A DNA stretch of 34,735 nt from Thiobacillus denitrificans (GTDB taxonomy: Bacteria > Pseudomonadota > Gammaproteobacteria > Burkholderiales > Thiobacillaceae), in the NCBI GenBank assembly GCA_020725005.1, contig DYFW01000014.1:1-34735 (forward strand). The letters are read 5' to 3'. Under the pieces are notes generated by a model, which had not been told where the DNA came from, searched no databases, and worked only from the letters and a program-made list of their open reading frames with translations. Both the position numbers and the translations under genes were made by a program. Positions 1-8,143 of the stretch are shown here, piece by piece (positions within the stretch are counted from its first letter, which is position 1; every line of letters starts with the position of its first letter).

Positions 1-449
1 ACCGCCGGGGCCCACACCGCGAACAGGCAGCCGGTGATGCCGTCGACGGTCTTGAGGCGCGCGCCGAGCACTTTCCAGACGTCGAGATGGCGCCCTTCGC
101 CGAAGAGATGGAGATCCATCTCGCCGAGCTGGGGCGGGAAGGTGTAGGGCGAATGCATCAGGTGCCAGCGCCCGTCGGCCTTGGCCTGCCAGCGCAGCAG
201 GGGGTGGGGATCGAGCGCGCTGCCGGGCGGCAGGTGGCGTTCGAAACAGTCGGTGCCGTCGATGCGCGTCATCGGGCCGCCCGCCACCTCGACTGCCTCG
301 GCGGCGGGCAGGAACACGCGCACCACCCGGCCGCCGTCGGGCGTGGGGTGGATGCCGAGCACCTCGAACGGGTCGTGATGGGTTCCGGCCTGCAGACGCT
401 CGATCGGGGGACTGATCGCGGGCAGCTGGGCTCGCGGGGACGCTTTCAT
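1..449 (-). CDS. glgB: 1,4-alpha-glucan branching enzyme, N-terminal part (cut by window edge)
   Basis: This is the first ~149 codons of a GlgB-type branching enzyme, which makes alpha-1,6 branches in glycogen; the GH13 catalytic domain lies outside the window. The visible part carries an N-terminal CBM48-like module (HHDPFEVLGIHP near residue 24) and the diagnostic linker with GEMDLHLFGEGRHLDVWKVLGA, then the start of the second beta-sandwich (GCLFAVWAPA). Tandem N-terminal modules of this kind are typical of proteobacterial GlgB. The ATG at 449 overlaps the malQ TGA as ATGA, so translation is probably coupled to malQ, and it is the last visible gene of the pgi-glk-glgC-GH57-malQ-glgB operon. 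Identity rests on the linker motif and context. Confidence 0.9.
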   Translation of the reverse strand, partial: MKASPRAQLPAISPPIERLQAGTHHDPFEVLGIHPTPDGGRVVRVFLPAAEAVEVAGGPMTRIDGTDCFERHLPPGSALDPHPLLRWQAKADGRWHLMHSPYTFPPQLGEMDLHLFGEGRHLDVWKVLGARLKTVDGITGCLFAVWAPA

Positions 450-1798
450 GACGGGGGCAGGTTCTCGAATCGTTGGGTGTGTTTCAGTTTTTCAAGCATA
501 CGACATGCCAGGCCATCGGGGAGGTCGCGCCAGGCAAAGCGCCAGGTCCAGTTGCCCTCCACCGTGCCGGGCGTGTTCATGCGCGCCTCGCTGCCAAGGC
601 CGAGCACGTCCTGCAGCGGCAGGATCGCCAGCGCGGCCGCGCTGGCGAGCACGGTGTCGATCATTGCCTCGGGCACGGCATCAAACGCGTCCACGCCGAG
701 CTGCGCCATCACCTCGATGCGGGCGGCCTCGGGCAGACTCTCCCACCAGCCGCGCGTGGTGTCGTTGTCGTGGGTGCCGGTGTAATACACGGTATCGGGC
801 CGGACGTTCTCAGGCTTGTGCGGGTTGTCGGCGTGGTGGTCGAAGGCGAACTGTAGTATCGCCATGCCGGGCAGGCCGAAACGGTGTCGCAGGGCCGTCA
901 CCTCCGGCGTAATGATGCCGAGATCCTCGGCGACCAGCGGCAGCGGTCCCAGGTCGTCAGCGATCGCCTGCAGCAGGGCATCGCCGGGCGCCTCGACCCA
1001 GCGGCCATTGACGGCCGTGGGCTCGGCGGCGGGAATCGCCCACGCCGCGACCAGGCCGCGGAAATGGTCGATGCGCACGAGATCGAACCATTCGAAATGG
1101 GCGGCCAGGCGCTGCCGCCACCAGAGGAAACCGTCGGCCTGCATCGCCGCCCAGTCGTAGTGCGGATTGCCCCAGCGCTGGCCGGTTTCGGAGAAGTAGT
1201 CCGGCGGCACCCCGGCGACGACGGTCGGCTGGCCCGCCGCGTCCAGCAGGAAAAGGTCGCGGTGCGCCCACACGTCGGCGCTGTCGTGGGCGACGAAGAT
1301 CGGCATGTCGCCGAACAGGCGGATGCCGCGCACGGCTGCCTGCGCGCGGATGCGCTGCCACGCCATCGCGGCACGGTACTGCTCGAGCTGCACCGCATGG
1401 AGGGCGTCGGCATGGGCCGCGTCGAAGGCGGCAAGCGCCCGCGGATCGCGGTCGCGCAGGGGCGCCGGCCACGCGGTCCAGGCTGCGTTGCCGTGCAGCG
1501 TGCGCAGGATCATGAAGCGCGCGAAATCGACGAGCCAGTGCGCCTGCCTGCCGCGCCACGCGGCGAAGCCGGTGGCGTCGACCGGCCCCGCGGGAAACAG
1601 CCCCGGGTTCACCGCGAACGCCGACGCGCACTGGTAGGGCGACAGGCCGGCGAGCGGAATGCCGAGCGGCAGCATCTGCCACACGCCGAAGCCGGCCGCG
1701 TGCAGGAAGTCCAGCCAGCGCTCGGCGTCGGCCAGCGTGCCCGACGGCAGCGAGGTGGGGTGCAGCAGCAGGCCGGCGCGGCGGGTGTCGAGATTCAT
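446..1798 (-). CDS. malQ: 4-alpha-glucanotransferase (amylomaltase), GH77
   Basis: MalQ disproportionates malto-oligosaccharides by transferring alpha-1,4-glucan segments and releasing glucose. The 450-residue protein begins with the GH77 pattern RRAGLLLHPTSLPSG and PLGIPLAGLSPYQ. The catalytic residues are present: putative nucleophile D244 in VRIDHFRG, acid/base E291 in VAEDLG, and transition-state Asp D344 in GTHDNDTTRGW. It is somewhat shorter than the usual ~500 residues of GH77, with no extra N-terminal domain, like compact bacterial amylomaltases. It is separated by 169 bases from the upstream GH57 gene and overlaps glgB by four bases. Released glucose could be used by the neighbouring glucokinase. 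Confidence 0.93.
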   Translation of the reverse strand: MNLDTRRAGLLLHPTSLPSGTLADAERWLDFLHAAGFGVWQMLPLGIPLAGLSPYQCASAFAVNPGLFPAGPVDATGFAAWRGRQAHWLVDFARFMILRTLHGNAAWTAWPAPLRDRDPRALAAFDAAHADALHAVQLEQYRAAMAWQRIRAQAAVRGIRLFGDMPIFVAHDSADVWAHRDLFLLDAAGQPTVVAGVPPDYFSETGQRWGNPHYDWAAMQADGFLWWRQRLAAHFEWFDLVRIDHFRGLVAAWAIPAAEPTAVNGRWVEAPGDALLQAIADDLGPLPLVAEDLGIITPEVTALRHRFGLPGMAILQFAFDHHADNPHKPENVRPDTVYYTGTHDNDTTRGWWESLPEAARIEVMAQLGVDAFDAVPEAMIDTVLASAAALAILPLQDVLGLGSEARMNTPGTVEGNWTWRFAWRDLPDGLACRMLEKLKHTQRFENLPPS

Positions 1799-1967
1799 TC
1801 GGGAAATCGAAAGGCGATCCGCGAAAAACGCGAAGACGCACGAAGCAAGGCGGGTTCTTGCGTTGGTTCGTGCCCGTGCGGCAACCCTTGCGCAAGCCCC
1901 TGCCCCGGTCCGGACCGGCTTCGCGCGTCCGCGCGTCCTGCGCGGATGGAAACCGAAGCCTGCCGCA
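1799..1967. other. Intergenic spacer with two perfect palindromes and a CTTCGCG-type motif
   Basis: This is the only sizeable gap inside the glycogen operon. It contains a 10-base palindrome CTTGCGCAAG at 1887-1896 and a 14-base perfect palindrome CCGGTCCGGACCGG at 1905-1918. Read on the minus strand, 1817-1848 contains CTTCGTGCGTCTTCGCG followed by a T-run and CGCGGAT, resembling a short motif I have seen in intergenic DNA of many proteobacteria. No start codon with a ribosome-binding site and no convincing terminator T-run are seen. Confidence 0.5.
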
Positions 1968-3728
1968 TCAAACGTTCCTGCGCATGGTGCCGGCGTTTTC
2001 CGCCAGGCCGCCGCCGCTCGAGAGCGGCACGTCGAGCATGGCGGGCGGCGCCACGCCGAGCAGGCGGTACAGCTCGCGCAACTGGGTGCGGTAGAGGCGC
2101 TCGAAATCGCTCACGCTGTCGGCCGGGTTGTAGTCCCCGAACCACCAGAACCAGTCGGAGCCCTCGCAGATGGCGAGCTGACGCGTCGCCAGCGCCTGCT
2201 GTTCGACGCCGAGCCTGCCCGACGCCATCACGCTGTCGTAGGCGGTCTTGGCGGCGACGAGATAATCCCAGCCGCGGTTCTTGTCGGCCGAGCCGATCCA
2301 GGTCGAGAAACTGCCGTAGACCCAGCTGCCGGCGGCGAGACGCTTCAGCGGCACGGCCGGCAGCTTGCCGGCCAGGGAAGCGAAGGTGGCGGGCCGCAAC
2401 GTGGGATGCGCCGCCAGCACGCCATAGAGCCGATCGAGAAAGAAATGGCCGTTCGCGGGGTAATACTCCCAGGCGTTCTCGCCGTCGAGTATGACCGACA
2501 CCACGTGCTGACCCGCGGCCTGCCCGAAGTTGGCGGCGATCGTCTCGAGATGGTGGACGAAGTCGGCGACGGCATCGTCGGCGTGCCAGTCGCTGTAGCG
2601 GAAGCCGATGAGGTCGGACAGGCCGTCGTCGCGGAAGAAGACGCCGGTCTTGAAGCCATCGATGCGCGTCGGCGAGAACAGCGCGCGCTTGCTCTCGATA
2701 TCGGCTGCCGCCACGCCGGATTTCACGCAGCTGTTGCGCCACACGCCCTCGCCCGACGCCGTCCAGGCGACGCCCAGCTCGTCGAGCTGGGCCAGGGCGT
2801 CCTCGCTCACGCCGCCTTCGGACAGCCACACCCCCGCCGGCTTGCGGCCGAAAAAGCGTTCGAACACCTCGACGCCGTGCGCGAGATGCCAGCGCGCGCG
2901 CGCCGCACCGCCAGGGTAGGCGGGCGCTTCGGGCATCGGCGCGTCCGGCAGCGCGTCGCGCAGGTTGGCGAAGTCGTTGAGCAGGGGCACGATGGGATGG
3001 CCGTAGGGCGTCATCGACAACTCGATCTGGCCGCGCTCGGCGAGCGCGCGATAGCGCGGCACGAGGCCGGCGATGCAATGCTGGATGAGATGCAAAAGCT
3101 CGTGGCGGTCCGCCGCGGAATAGTGTTGCGCCTGGGCCATCAGGCGCTGCACCAGGGGCAGATGGCGCAACGAATTGCCGAGCCAGGCCAGGTGATACCA
3201 GGTCAAGAGGTCGAGGAAATACTGTTCCGACAGATAGGCCAGGTGCACCGGCAGGTCGTCCTCGCTACCTGCCGCGGGCATCGTCAGGCGCACCAGGCGG
3301 TGGAAGGCGGGATAGGGATGGATCATGCGCGGCGCGTGGCAGCGCTGGCAGTCCTGCACGATGCGCTTGCGGCTGGCGGCGTCGGACGGGATGCGCTCGA
3401 TGCCCGCCAGGAGGTTGAGCATGTGGTCCTGCGTCGGCTTGCCGTGCTTGAGCAGGGCGTCGAGCTGCTGCGCATAGTCGTCGAGCTGCTCCAGCAGCAC
3501 CGGGGCGAAGTTCACCACCGCGTGCATCCCGGGGTGGCGCTCGAGGTGCGCCGCCATGTCGCTGTAGTCCTTGATGCCGTGCAGATACACCCAGGGCAGA
3601 TGGTAGGCGCCCTTGAGTCCCTCGCGATAATACGGCTGGTGCATGTGCCAGCACAGCACCACATGGATGGACGCCGCCGGGGCCGGCCCGGCCTGGGCAG
3701 CGTCGGGCGGGAGGGATTCAGCCGTCAT
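1968..3728 (-). CDS. Glycoside hydrolase family 57 protein (alpha-amylase / alpha-glucan type)
   Basis: This 586-residue protein belongs to the GH57 amylase/branching family (COG1449-like). Visible landmarks are HMHQPYY at residues 28-34 (GH57 motif I), SMTPYGHPIVPLL at 238-250, WLSEGGVSED at 301-310 with E304 as probable nucleophile, and VILDGENAWEYY at 412-423 with D415 as candidate acid/base. Exact specificity (amylase, glucanotransferase or debranching) cannot be read from the sequence. No signal peptide is seen, so it probably acts in the cytoplasm on glycogen or maltodextrins. Its ATG lies inside the end of glgC (11-base overlap), indicating coupled translation. No glgX or glgP occurs in the window, so this enzyme may supply glucan breakdown here; that is inference. 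Confidence 0.85.
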   Translation of the reverse strand: MTAESLPPDAAQAGPAPAASIHVVLCWHMHQPYYREGLKGAYHLPWVYLHGIKDYSDMAAHLERHPGMHAVVNFAPVLLEQLDDYAQQLDALLKHGKPTQDHMLNLLAGIERIPSDAASRKRIVQDCQRCHAPRMIHPYPAFHRLVRLTMPAAGSEDDLPVHLAYLSEQYFLDLLTWYHLAWLGNSLRHLPLVQRLMAQAQHYSAADRHELLHLIQHCIAGLVPRYRALAERGQIELSMTPYGHPIVPLLNDFANLRDALPDAPMPEAPAYPGGAARARWHLAHGVEVFERFFGRKPAGVWLSEGGVSEDALAQLDELGVAWTASGEGVWRNSCVKSGVAAADIESKRALFSPTRIDGFKTGVFFRDDGLSDLIGFRYSDWHADDAVADFVHHLETIAANFGQAAGQHVVSVILDGENAWEYYPANGHFFLDRLYGVLAAHPTLRPATFASLAGKLPAVPLKRLAAGSWVYGSFSTWIGSADKNRGWDYLVAAKTAYDSVMASGRLGVEQQALATRQLAICEGSDWFWWFGDYNPADSVSDFERLYRTQLRELYRLLGVAPPAMLDVPLSSGGGLAENAGTMRRNV

Positions 3729-5037
3729 AGTCGTTCTGCAGGCGCGCGTAGAGGTTCTGGCCGAGCATGGCCGGCGTCACCAGCACGATGCCCTCCTCGG
3801 TGACATGGAAGCGGCGCGCATCCTCGGCCGGATCCTCGCCGATGATGGTGCCGTCGTGGATCACGCAGCCCTTGTCGATGATGGCGTGGTTGATGCGGCA
3901 GTTCCGGCCGATGCTGACCTTGGGCAGGATCACGCTGTCCTTGATGAGACTGTAGCTTTCCACCGTGGTGGCGAAGAACAGCACCGAGCGCTTGACCCGC
4001 GCGCCCGAGAGGATGCAGCCGCCGGCGATGAGCGAGTCGATCGCCTCGCCGCGCCGCCCTTCGTCGTCGAAGATGAATTTGGCCGGCGGATACTGCGGCT
4101 GGTAGGTCCAGATCGGCCAGTCACGGTTGTAGAGGTTGAGCTCGGGTTCGACCGAACACAGCTCCATGTTGGTCTTCCAGTACGATTGCAGCGTGCCGAC
4201 GTCGCGCCAGTAGGCGGGGCTGCCGTCCGGGTTGCGGAAGGGAAAGGCCATCGCGCGCGCTTTTGCGATATTGCCGGGAATGATGTCCTTGCCGAAATCG
4301 TGGCTGGAGGTGGTGCTGCCGGCATCCTCGATCAGCGCGCGGTAGAGGAAGTCCTTGGAAAAGACGTAGATGCCCATCGACACCAGCGCCGTGTCCGGCT
4401 TGCCGGGAATGCTGTCGGGACGCGCGGGTTTCTCGGTGAACCGGGTGATGCGCATCGTCTCGTCGACCGACATCACACCGAAGCCGCTCGCCTCGGAAAC
4501 CGGCACCTCGATGCTGCCGATGGTGAAATCCGCGCCGGTCTGCACGTGGTAGATCAGCATTTCCGAGTAATCCATGGTGTAGACGTGATCGCCGCCCAGC
4601 ACCAGCACGTACTCGGGATGATGCCGCTGCATGATGTCGATGTTCTGGAACAGCGCGTCGGCGGTGCCACGGTACCACTCCTTGCTGCCGGTGCGCTGCT
4701 GCGCCGGCAGGATCTCGACGAACTCCCCGATCTCGCCGCGCATGAATCCCCACGCCCGCTGCAGGTGGCGGATCAGCGAATGCGCCTTGTACTGGGTGAG
4801 CACGCCGATGCGGCGGATGCCCGAGTTGACGCAGTTGGACAGCGGAAAATCGATGATGCGGTACTTGCCGCCGATCGGCACCGCCGGTTTGGCGCGCCAG
4901 GCGGTCAGGTCTCTCAGTCGCGAGCCCTCGCCACCCGCCAGCACCAGCGCCAACGTGCGCCGCGTGATGTCGGTCACCATCTTCGGTTCGGTGTAGTAGC
5001 GATACAGCCGCTCCTGTTCTTCCTTGGAAATCGTCAT
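3718..5037 (-). CDS. glgC: Glucose-1-phosphate adenylyltransferase (ADP-glucose pyrophosphorylase)
   Basis: GlgC makes ADP-glucose and pyrophosphate from ATP and glucose-1-phosphate, the committed step of bacterial glycogen synthesis. The 439-residue length is normal. The nucleotidyltransferase domain starts with [11 protein letters not shown] (31-41) and [20 protein letters not shown] (50-69); [12 protein letters not shown] (121-132), [10 protein letters not shown] with catalytic D150, and FTEKP (200-204) follow. The C-terminal part has the left-handed beta-helix hexapeptide character ([17 protein letters not shown]). The start overlaps the glk stop by four bases as ATGA, and its end overlaps the GH57 start. 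The enzyme is usually allosterically regulated by glycolytic intermediates in this family; effector preference cannot be told here. Confidence 0.97.
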   Translation of the reverse strand: MTISKEEQERLYRYYTEPKMVTDITRRTLALVLAGGEGSRLRDLTAWRAKPAVPIGGKYRIIDFPLSNCVNSGIRRIGVLTQYKAHSLIRHLQRAWGFMRGEIGEFVEILPAQQRTGSKEWYRGTADALFQNIDIMQRHHPEYVLVLGGDHVYTMDYSEMLIYHVQTGADFTIGSIEVPVSEASGFGVMSVDETMRITRFTEKPARPDSIPGKPDTALVSMGIYVFSKDFLYRALIEDAGSTTSSHDFGKDIIPGNIAKARAMAFPFRNPDGSPAYWRDVGTLQSYWKTNMELCSVEPELNLYNRDWPIWTYQPQYPPAKFIFDDEGRRGEAIDSLIAGGCILSGARVKRSVLFFATTVESYSLIKDSVILPKVSIGRNCRINHAIIDKGCVIHDGTIIGEDPAEDARRFHVTEEGIVLVTPAMLGQNLYARLQNDYDG

Positions 5038-6038
5038 ATCCCGCTCCGGTGTTGTAGGTAAGGAAACTGGTGGGCCGCCCAGCCGGTCGCGATGGCGCCT
5101 TCGACGCCAAGCCGTGGATTCGTGACCAGGAAGACGGGGGTGCGCTCGACCACGCCGCGCATGCGTCCCTTGTCCGCCGCCACCGCCATGAAGCGCGGCG
5201 CCCGCAGCCGCGTCTCCAGATGTGCCGCGACGCCGCCCACGAGGAAGAGCCCGCCGCGCGGCTGGAACAGCAGCGCGACATTGCCGGCCCAGGCGGCGAA
5301 AAGATCGACGAAGAGATCGAGCGCGGCGTTCGCCGCGGCGTCGCCCGCGGCGGCGCGCGCCGACACTGCCGCGCCATCCGCCGGGCCGGCATCGGGCAAG
5401 GGCACACCCAGCTCATCGCAGCAGAAGGCGTAGAGGTCGCGCATCGCCAGTCCCGCGGCGACGCGCTCCCACGACACGTGGCCGTGCCGCGCGCGCAGCC
5501 GTTCGAGCAGCCGCGCCTGGCGCGCGTCGGCGGGCGCGAAATCGGCATGGCCGCCCTCGCTGGCGTAGGGGCGCAGGCCGCCGGCCTCGCCGGGCAGCAG
5601 ATACGCCAGTCCGAGCCCGGTGCCGGCGCCGGTGACGACGCGCACGCCGTCCGTTTCGACCGGCTGCGCATTGAGCGTGATCACGTCGTCGGGCCCGAGC
5701 ATCGTCACGCCGGTGGCCGCCGCCTGGAAATCGTTGATGAAACGCACCCGGGCGATGCCGAGCGAGGCGCGCATGTCGGCGGCGTCGAGACGCCAGTCGA
5801 GATTGGTCAGCGCCACGTGCTGGGAAGCGACCGGCCCCGGCACGGCGAGCAGCAGGCTGTCGGGCGACGCGGGCGCACCGGCGTCGCCGATGAACTGGCG
5901 GATGAGGTCGTCGGCCGTGGCGAACGCCGCACTCGGATAATCCCGCTCGAAACGGCGCGCCGGTCGCGTCGCCCCGTCACCCGTCACCCAGGCCAGCCGG
6001 CTGTGCGTGCCCCCGATATCCCCTGCGATCAGCTCCAT
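5034..6038 (-). CDS. glk: Glucokinase
   Basis: This protein phosphorylates glucose with ATP to glucose-6-phosphate. The 334 residues match the proteobacterial Glk family: phosphate-binding loop IAGDIGGTHSRLAW (4-17), catalytic Asp in FINDFQAAA (D103), adenosine/phosphate loop TGAGTGLGLAYL (136-147), and the sugar-binding EGGHADF (161-167). It lies 12 bases downstream of pgi and overlaps glgC by four bases, so glucose released by MalQ or GH57 can re-enter glycolysis through the adjacent Pgi. The ATG at 6038 gives the canonical MELIAGDIGGTHSR amino terminus. Confidence 0.96.
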   Translation of the reverse strand: MELIAGDIGGTHSRLAWVTGDGATRPARRFERDYPSAAFATADDLIRQFIGDAGAPASPDSLLLAVPGPVASQHVALTNLDWRLDAADMRASLGIARVRFINDFQAAATGVTMLGPDDVITLNAQPVETDGVRVVTGAGTGLGLAYLLPGEAGGLRPYASEGGHADFAPADARQARLLERLRARHGHVSWERVAAGLAMRDLYAFCCDELGVPLPDAGPADGAAVSARAAAGDAAANAALDLFVDLFAAWAGNVALLFQPRGGLFLVGGVAAHLETRLRAPRFMAVAADKGRMRGVVERTPVFLVTNPRLGVEGAIATGWAAHQFPYLQHRSGI

Positions 6039-6050
6039 GACACGAACATA

Positions 6051-7721
6051 CTACATCTTCGGGTGGCGCTGGCTCATGCGCCGGTAATAGTTGATGAGCG
6101 CGTTGGTCGAGGCGTCGTGCCCCCCCACCGGCGCCGGCGCGTGCAGCTCGGGCAGAATGCGGCTGGCGAGCTGCTTGCCGAGCTCGACGCCCCACTGGTC
6201 GTAGGAATCGAGGTTCCAGATCACGCCCTGCACGAAGATCTTGTGCTCGTAGAGCGCGAGCAGCATGCCGAGCGTATGCGGCGTGATCTGCTGCAGCAGG
6301 ATCGCATTGCTCGGGTGATTGCCGTCGAACACCTTGAAGGGCGACGCCTGGCCGGTCTGCGCCCGGGTCTCCTCCAGCGTGCGGCCGCGCATCAGCGCCT
6401 CGGTCTGGGCGAGAAAATTGGCAATCAGGATGTCATGATGCGCCTGCAGTTCGGTATGCGGCGTGACCGAGACGATGAAGTCGGCCGGGATCAGCCGCGT
6501 GCCCTGGTGCAGCAGCTGATAGAAGGCATGCTGGCCATTGATGCCGGTCGCGCCCCAGATGATCTGCCCGGTCGCGTAGTCGACGGCGTGGCCGTCGCGG
6601 TCGACCGACTTGCCGTTCGACTCCATGTCCGCCTGCTCCAGGTAGGCCGGCAGGCTCCGCAGGTAGTGATCGTAGGGCAGGATCGCATGCGACTCGGCAC
6701 CGAAGAAATTGTTGTACCAGACGCCCAGCAGCGCGAGGATCACCGGCATGTTCTGCGCGAGCGGCGCAGTGCGGAAATGCGTGTCCATCGCGTGCGCGCC
6801 CGCCAGCAGCTCGACGAAGCGCTCGGCCCCCACCGCCAGCACGATGGACAGCCCGATCGCCGACCACAGCGAGTAGCGGCCGCCGACCCAGTCCCACATT
6901 TCGAACATGCCGGCAGGATCGATGCCGAAGGCGGCGACCGCCTCGCGGTTGGCCGACACCGCGACGAAATGCCGCGCCACATGCTCGACCGCCTGCGACT
7001 GCGCGAGAAACCACGCGCGCGCATGATTCGCGTTGGTCATCGTTTCCTGCGTCGTGAAGGTCTTCGACGACACGACGAAAAGCGTCGTCCCGGGATCGAG
7101 CGCCTCCAGCGCCTCCTTCACGTGGGCGCCGTCCACGTTGGAAATGAAATGCACTTTCAGGTGCGGGTGGCGGTAGGGCTTCAGCGCCTGGTAGACCATC
7201 TGCGGACCGAGATCGGAGCCGCCGATGCCGATGTTCACCACGTCGGTGATGCGCTTGCCGCTATAGCCGCGCCACTCGCCGCTGCGCACCTTTTCCGCGA
7301 ATACGCCCATGCGGTCGATCACCGCGTTCACCCTCGGCATCACATCCTCGCCGTCGACCATGACCGGCGCGTTGCTCCGGTTGCGCAGGGCGACGTGCAG
7401 TACCGCGCGGTTCTCGGTGGTATTGATCTTCTCGCCGCCGAACATGCGATCGCGCCAGCCGGCCACGTCGGCCTCCTCGGCCAGGCGCACCAAGAGGGCC
7501 ATGGTTTCCTCGGTAATGCGGTTCTTCGAATAGTCGAGCAGGAGATCGCCGACCTGCAGCGAAAACCGCTCGAAGCGACGCGGATCGGCGGCGAACAGCT
7601 CACGCATGTGCACGCCCGCGACAGCGGCCTGGTGCGCCCGGAGCTGAGCGCACACGGACCGGTGCAGCGGGCCTGGCGCCACGCCCGGCCGGGGAATCGT
7701 CGAAAGATCCGATGACGTCAT
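6051..7721 (-). CDS. pgi: Glucose-6-phosphate isomerase
   Basis: Pgi interconverts glucose-6-phosphate and fructose-6-phosphate in the cytoplasm. I chose ATG 7721 (556 residues) because GGGAG stands about 8 bases upstream and the usual Pgi N-terminus follows; a TTG at 7802 would add 27 unconvincing residues. Motifs: [10 protein letters not shown] (165-174), [10 protein letters not shown] (218-227), the first family signature in [16 protein letters not shown] (273-288), [11 protein letters not shown] (341-351), E367 and H398 as active-site candidates, and the second signature [19 protein letters not shown] (501-519) with K516. It is the first gene of the minus-strand glycogen operon, so the operon promoter should lie in 7722-8143. 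Confidence 0.96.
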   Translation of the reverse strand: MTSSDLSTIPRPGVAPGPLHRSVCAQLRAHQAAVAGVHMRELFAADPRRFERFSLQVGDLLLDYSKNRITEETMALLVRLAEEADVAGWRDRMFGGEKINTTENRAVLHVALRNRSNAPVMVDGEDVMPRVNAVIDRMGVFAEKVRSGEWRGYSGKRITDVVNIGIGGSDLGPQMVYQALKPYRHPHLKVHFISNVDGAHVKEALEALDPGTTLFVVSSKTFTTQETMTNANHARAWFLAQSQAVEHVARHFVAVSANREAVAAFGIDPAGMFEMWDWVGGRYSLWSAIGLSIVLAVGAERFVELLAGAHAMDTHFRTAPLAQNMPVILALLGVWYNNFFGAESHAILPYDHYLRSLPAYLEQADMESNGKSVDRDGHAVDYATGQIIWGATGINGQHAFYQLLHQGTRLIPADFIVSVTPHTELQAHHDILIANFLAQTEALMRGRTLEETRAQTGQASPFKVFDGNHPSNAILLQQITPHTLGMLLALYEHKIFVQGVIWNLDSYDQWGVELGKQLASRILPELHAPAPVGGHDASTNALINYYRRMSQRHPKM

Positions 7722-8143
7722 GCGATGCTGCTCCCAAGTTGAGTCCCATTGCGGCGTTTTCAAGGCTGGCGCGGTCGGCATACCCGGCCAGTGTCCCGGC
7801 AACGGCCTCGCGATGCCTCGGCACGATGTCCCTGCCCTGTTTCAAGAATAGGAAAAAATGGTTAGGACTCCATGACAGCCCCGCAGCCCCCGGCGACGCG
7901 CCGGCGAATCGCGGGATGCGACGCCGGCAGCAAGCCCCCCATCAGGATGGGTCGAGGATGCGGGCCGCCGCCGGCCCCGGACTGGTACGCCCTTTGCAGC
8001 ATGCACGGACAAGGGCGAAGTCTTCCGGCACCCGCCCCGGCCAGAGCTTGCAAGCGATTGTTTTGACTGGCCTTCAAATGACAGCGCGCCGCCGACCTGT
8101 CCAGAGTTCGGCAGCGGCCGGCGAAAAATCGGAAAGGTGCACC
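7722..8143. other. Divergent intergenic region between pgi and the epimerase-like gene
   Basis: This 422-base spacer has no convincing gene. It contains the candidate sigma-54 promoter listed separately, an inverted repeat CCCATC-AG-GATGGG at 7938-7951 (32 bases upstream of that promoter), and a 10-base palindrome GCTTGCAAGC at 8046-8055. The minus-strand promoter of the pgi operon must also be here or close by; a TATTCT hexamer is present on the minus strand but without a matching -35 box, so I do not call it. Confidence 0.6.
7983..7998 (+). promoter_or_regulatory. Candidate sigma-54 (RpoN) -24/-12 promoter
   Basis: The sequence TGGTACGCCCTTTGCA matches the RpoN consensus TGGCACG-N4-TTGCW with a single substitution (C to T at the fourth base). 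GG at 7984-7985 and GC at 7996-7997 have the required ten-base spacing. It points to the epimerase-like gene, whose ATG is 146 bases downstream, leaving a long leader. An upstream inverted repeat at 7938-7951 could serve as part of an activator site. Chance matches exist, so this needs expression data. Confidence 0.55.

Noticed and set aside
7722-7802. Longer pgi start at TTG 7802
   Set aside because: It adds 27 residues unlike Pgi N-termini and has no ribosome site, while ATG 7721 has GGGAG upstream.
7872-8066. 64-codon open frame in the spacer between pgi and the epimerase-like gene
   Set aside because: Pro/Arg-rich translation with no family resemblance and no ribosome site; it spans the sigma-54-like promoter.
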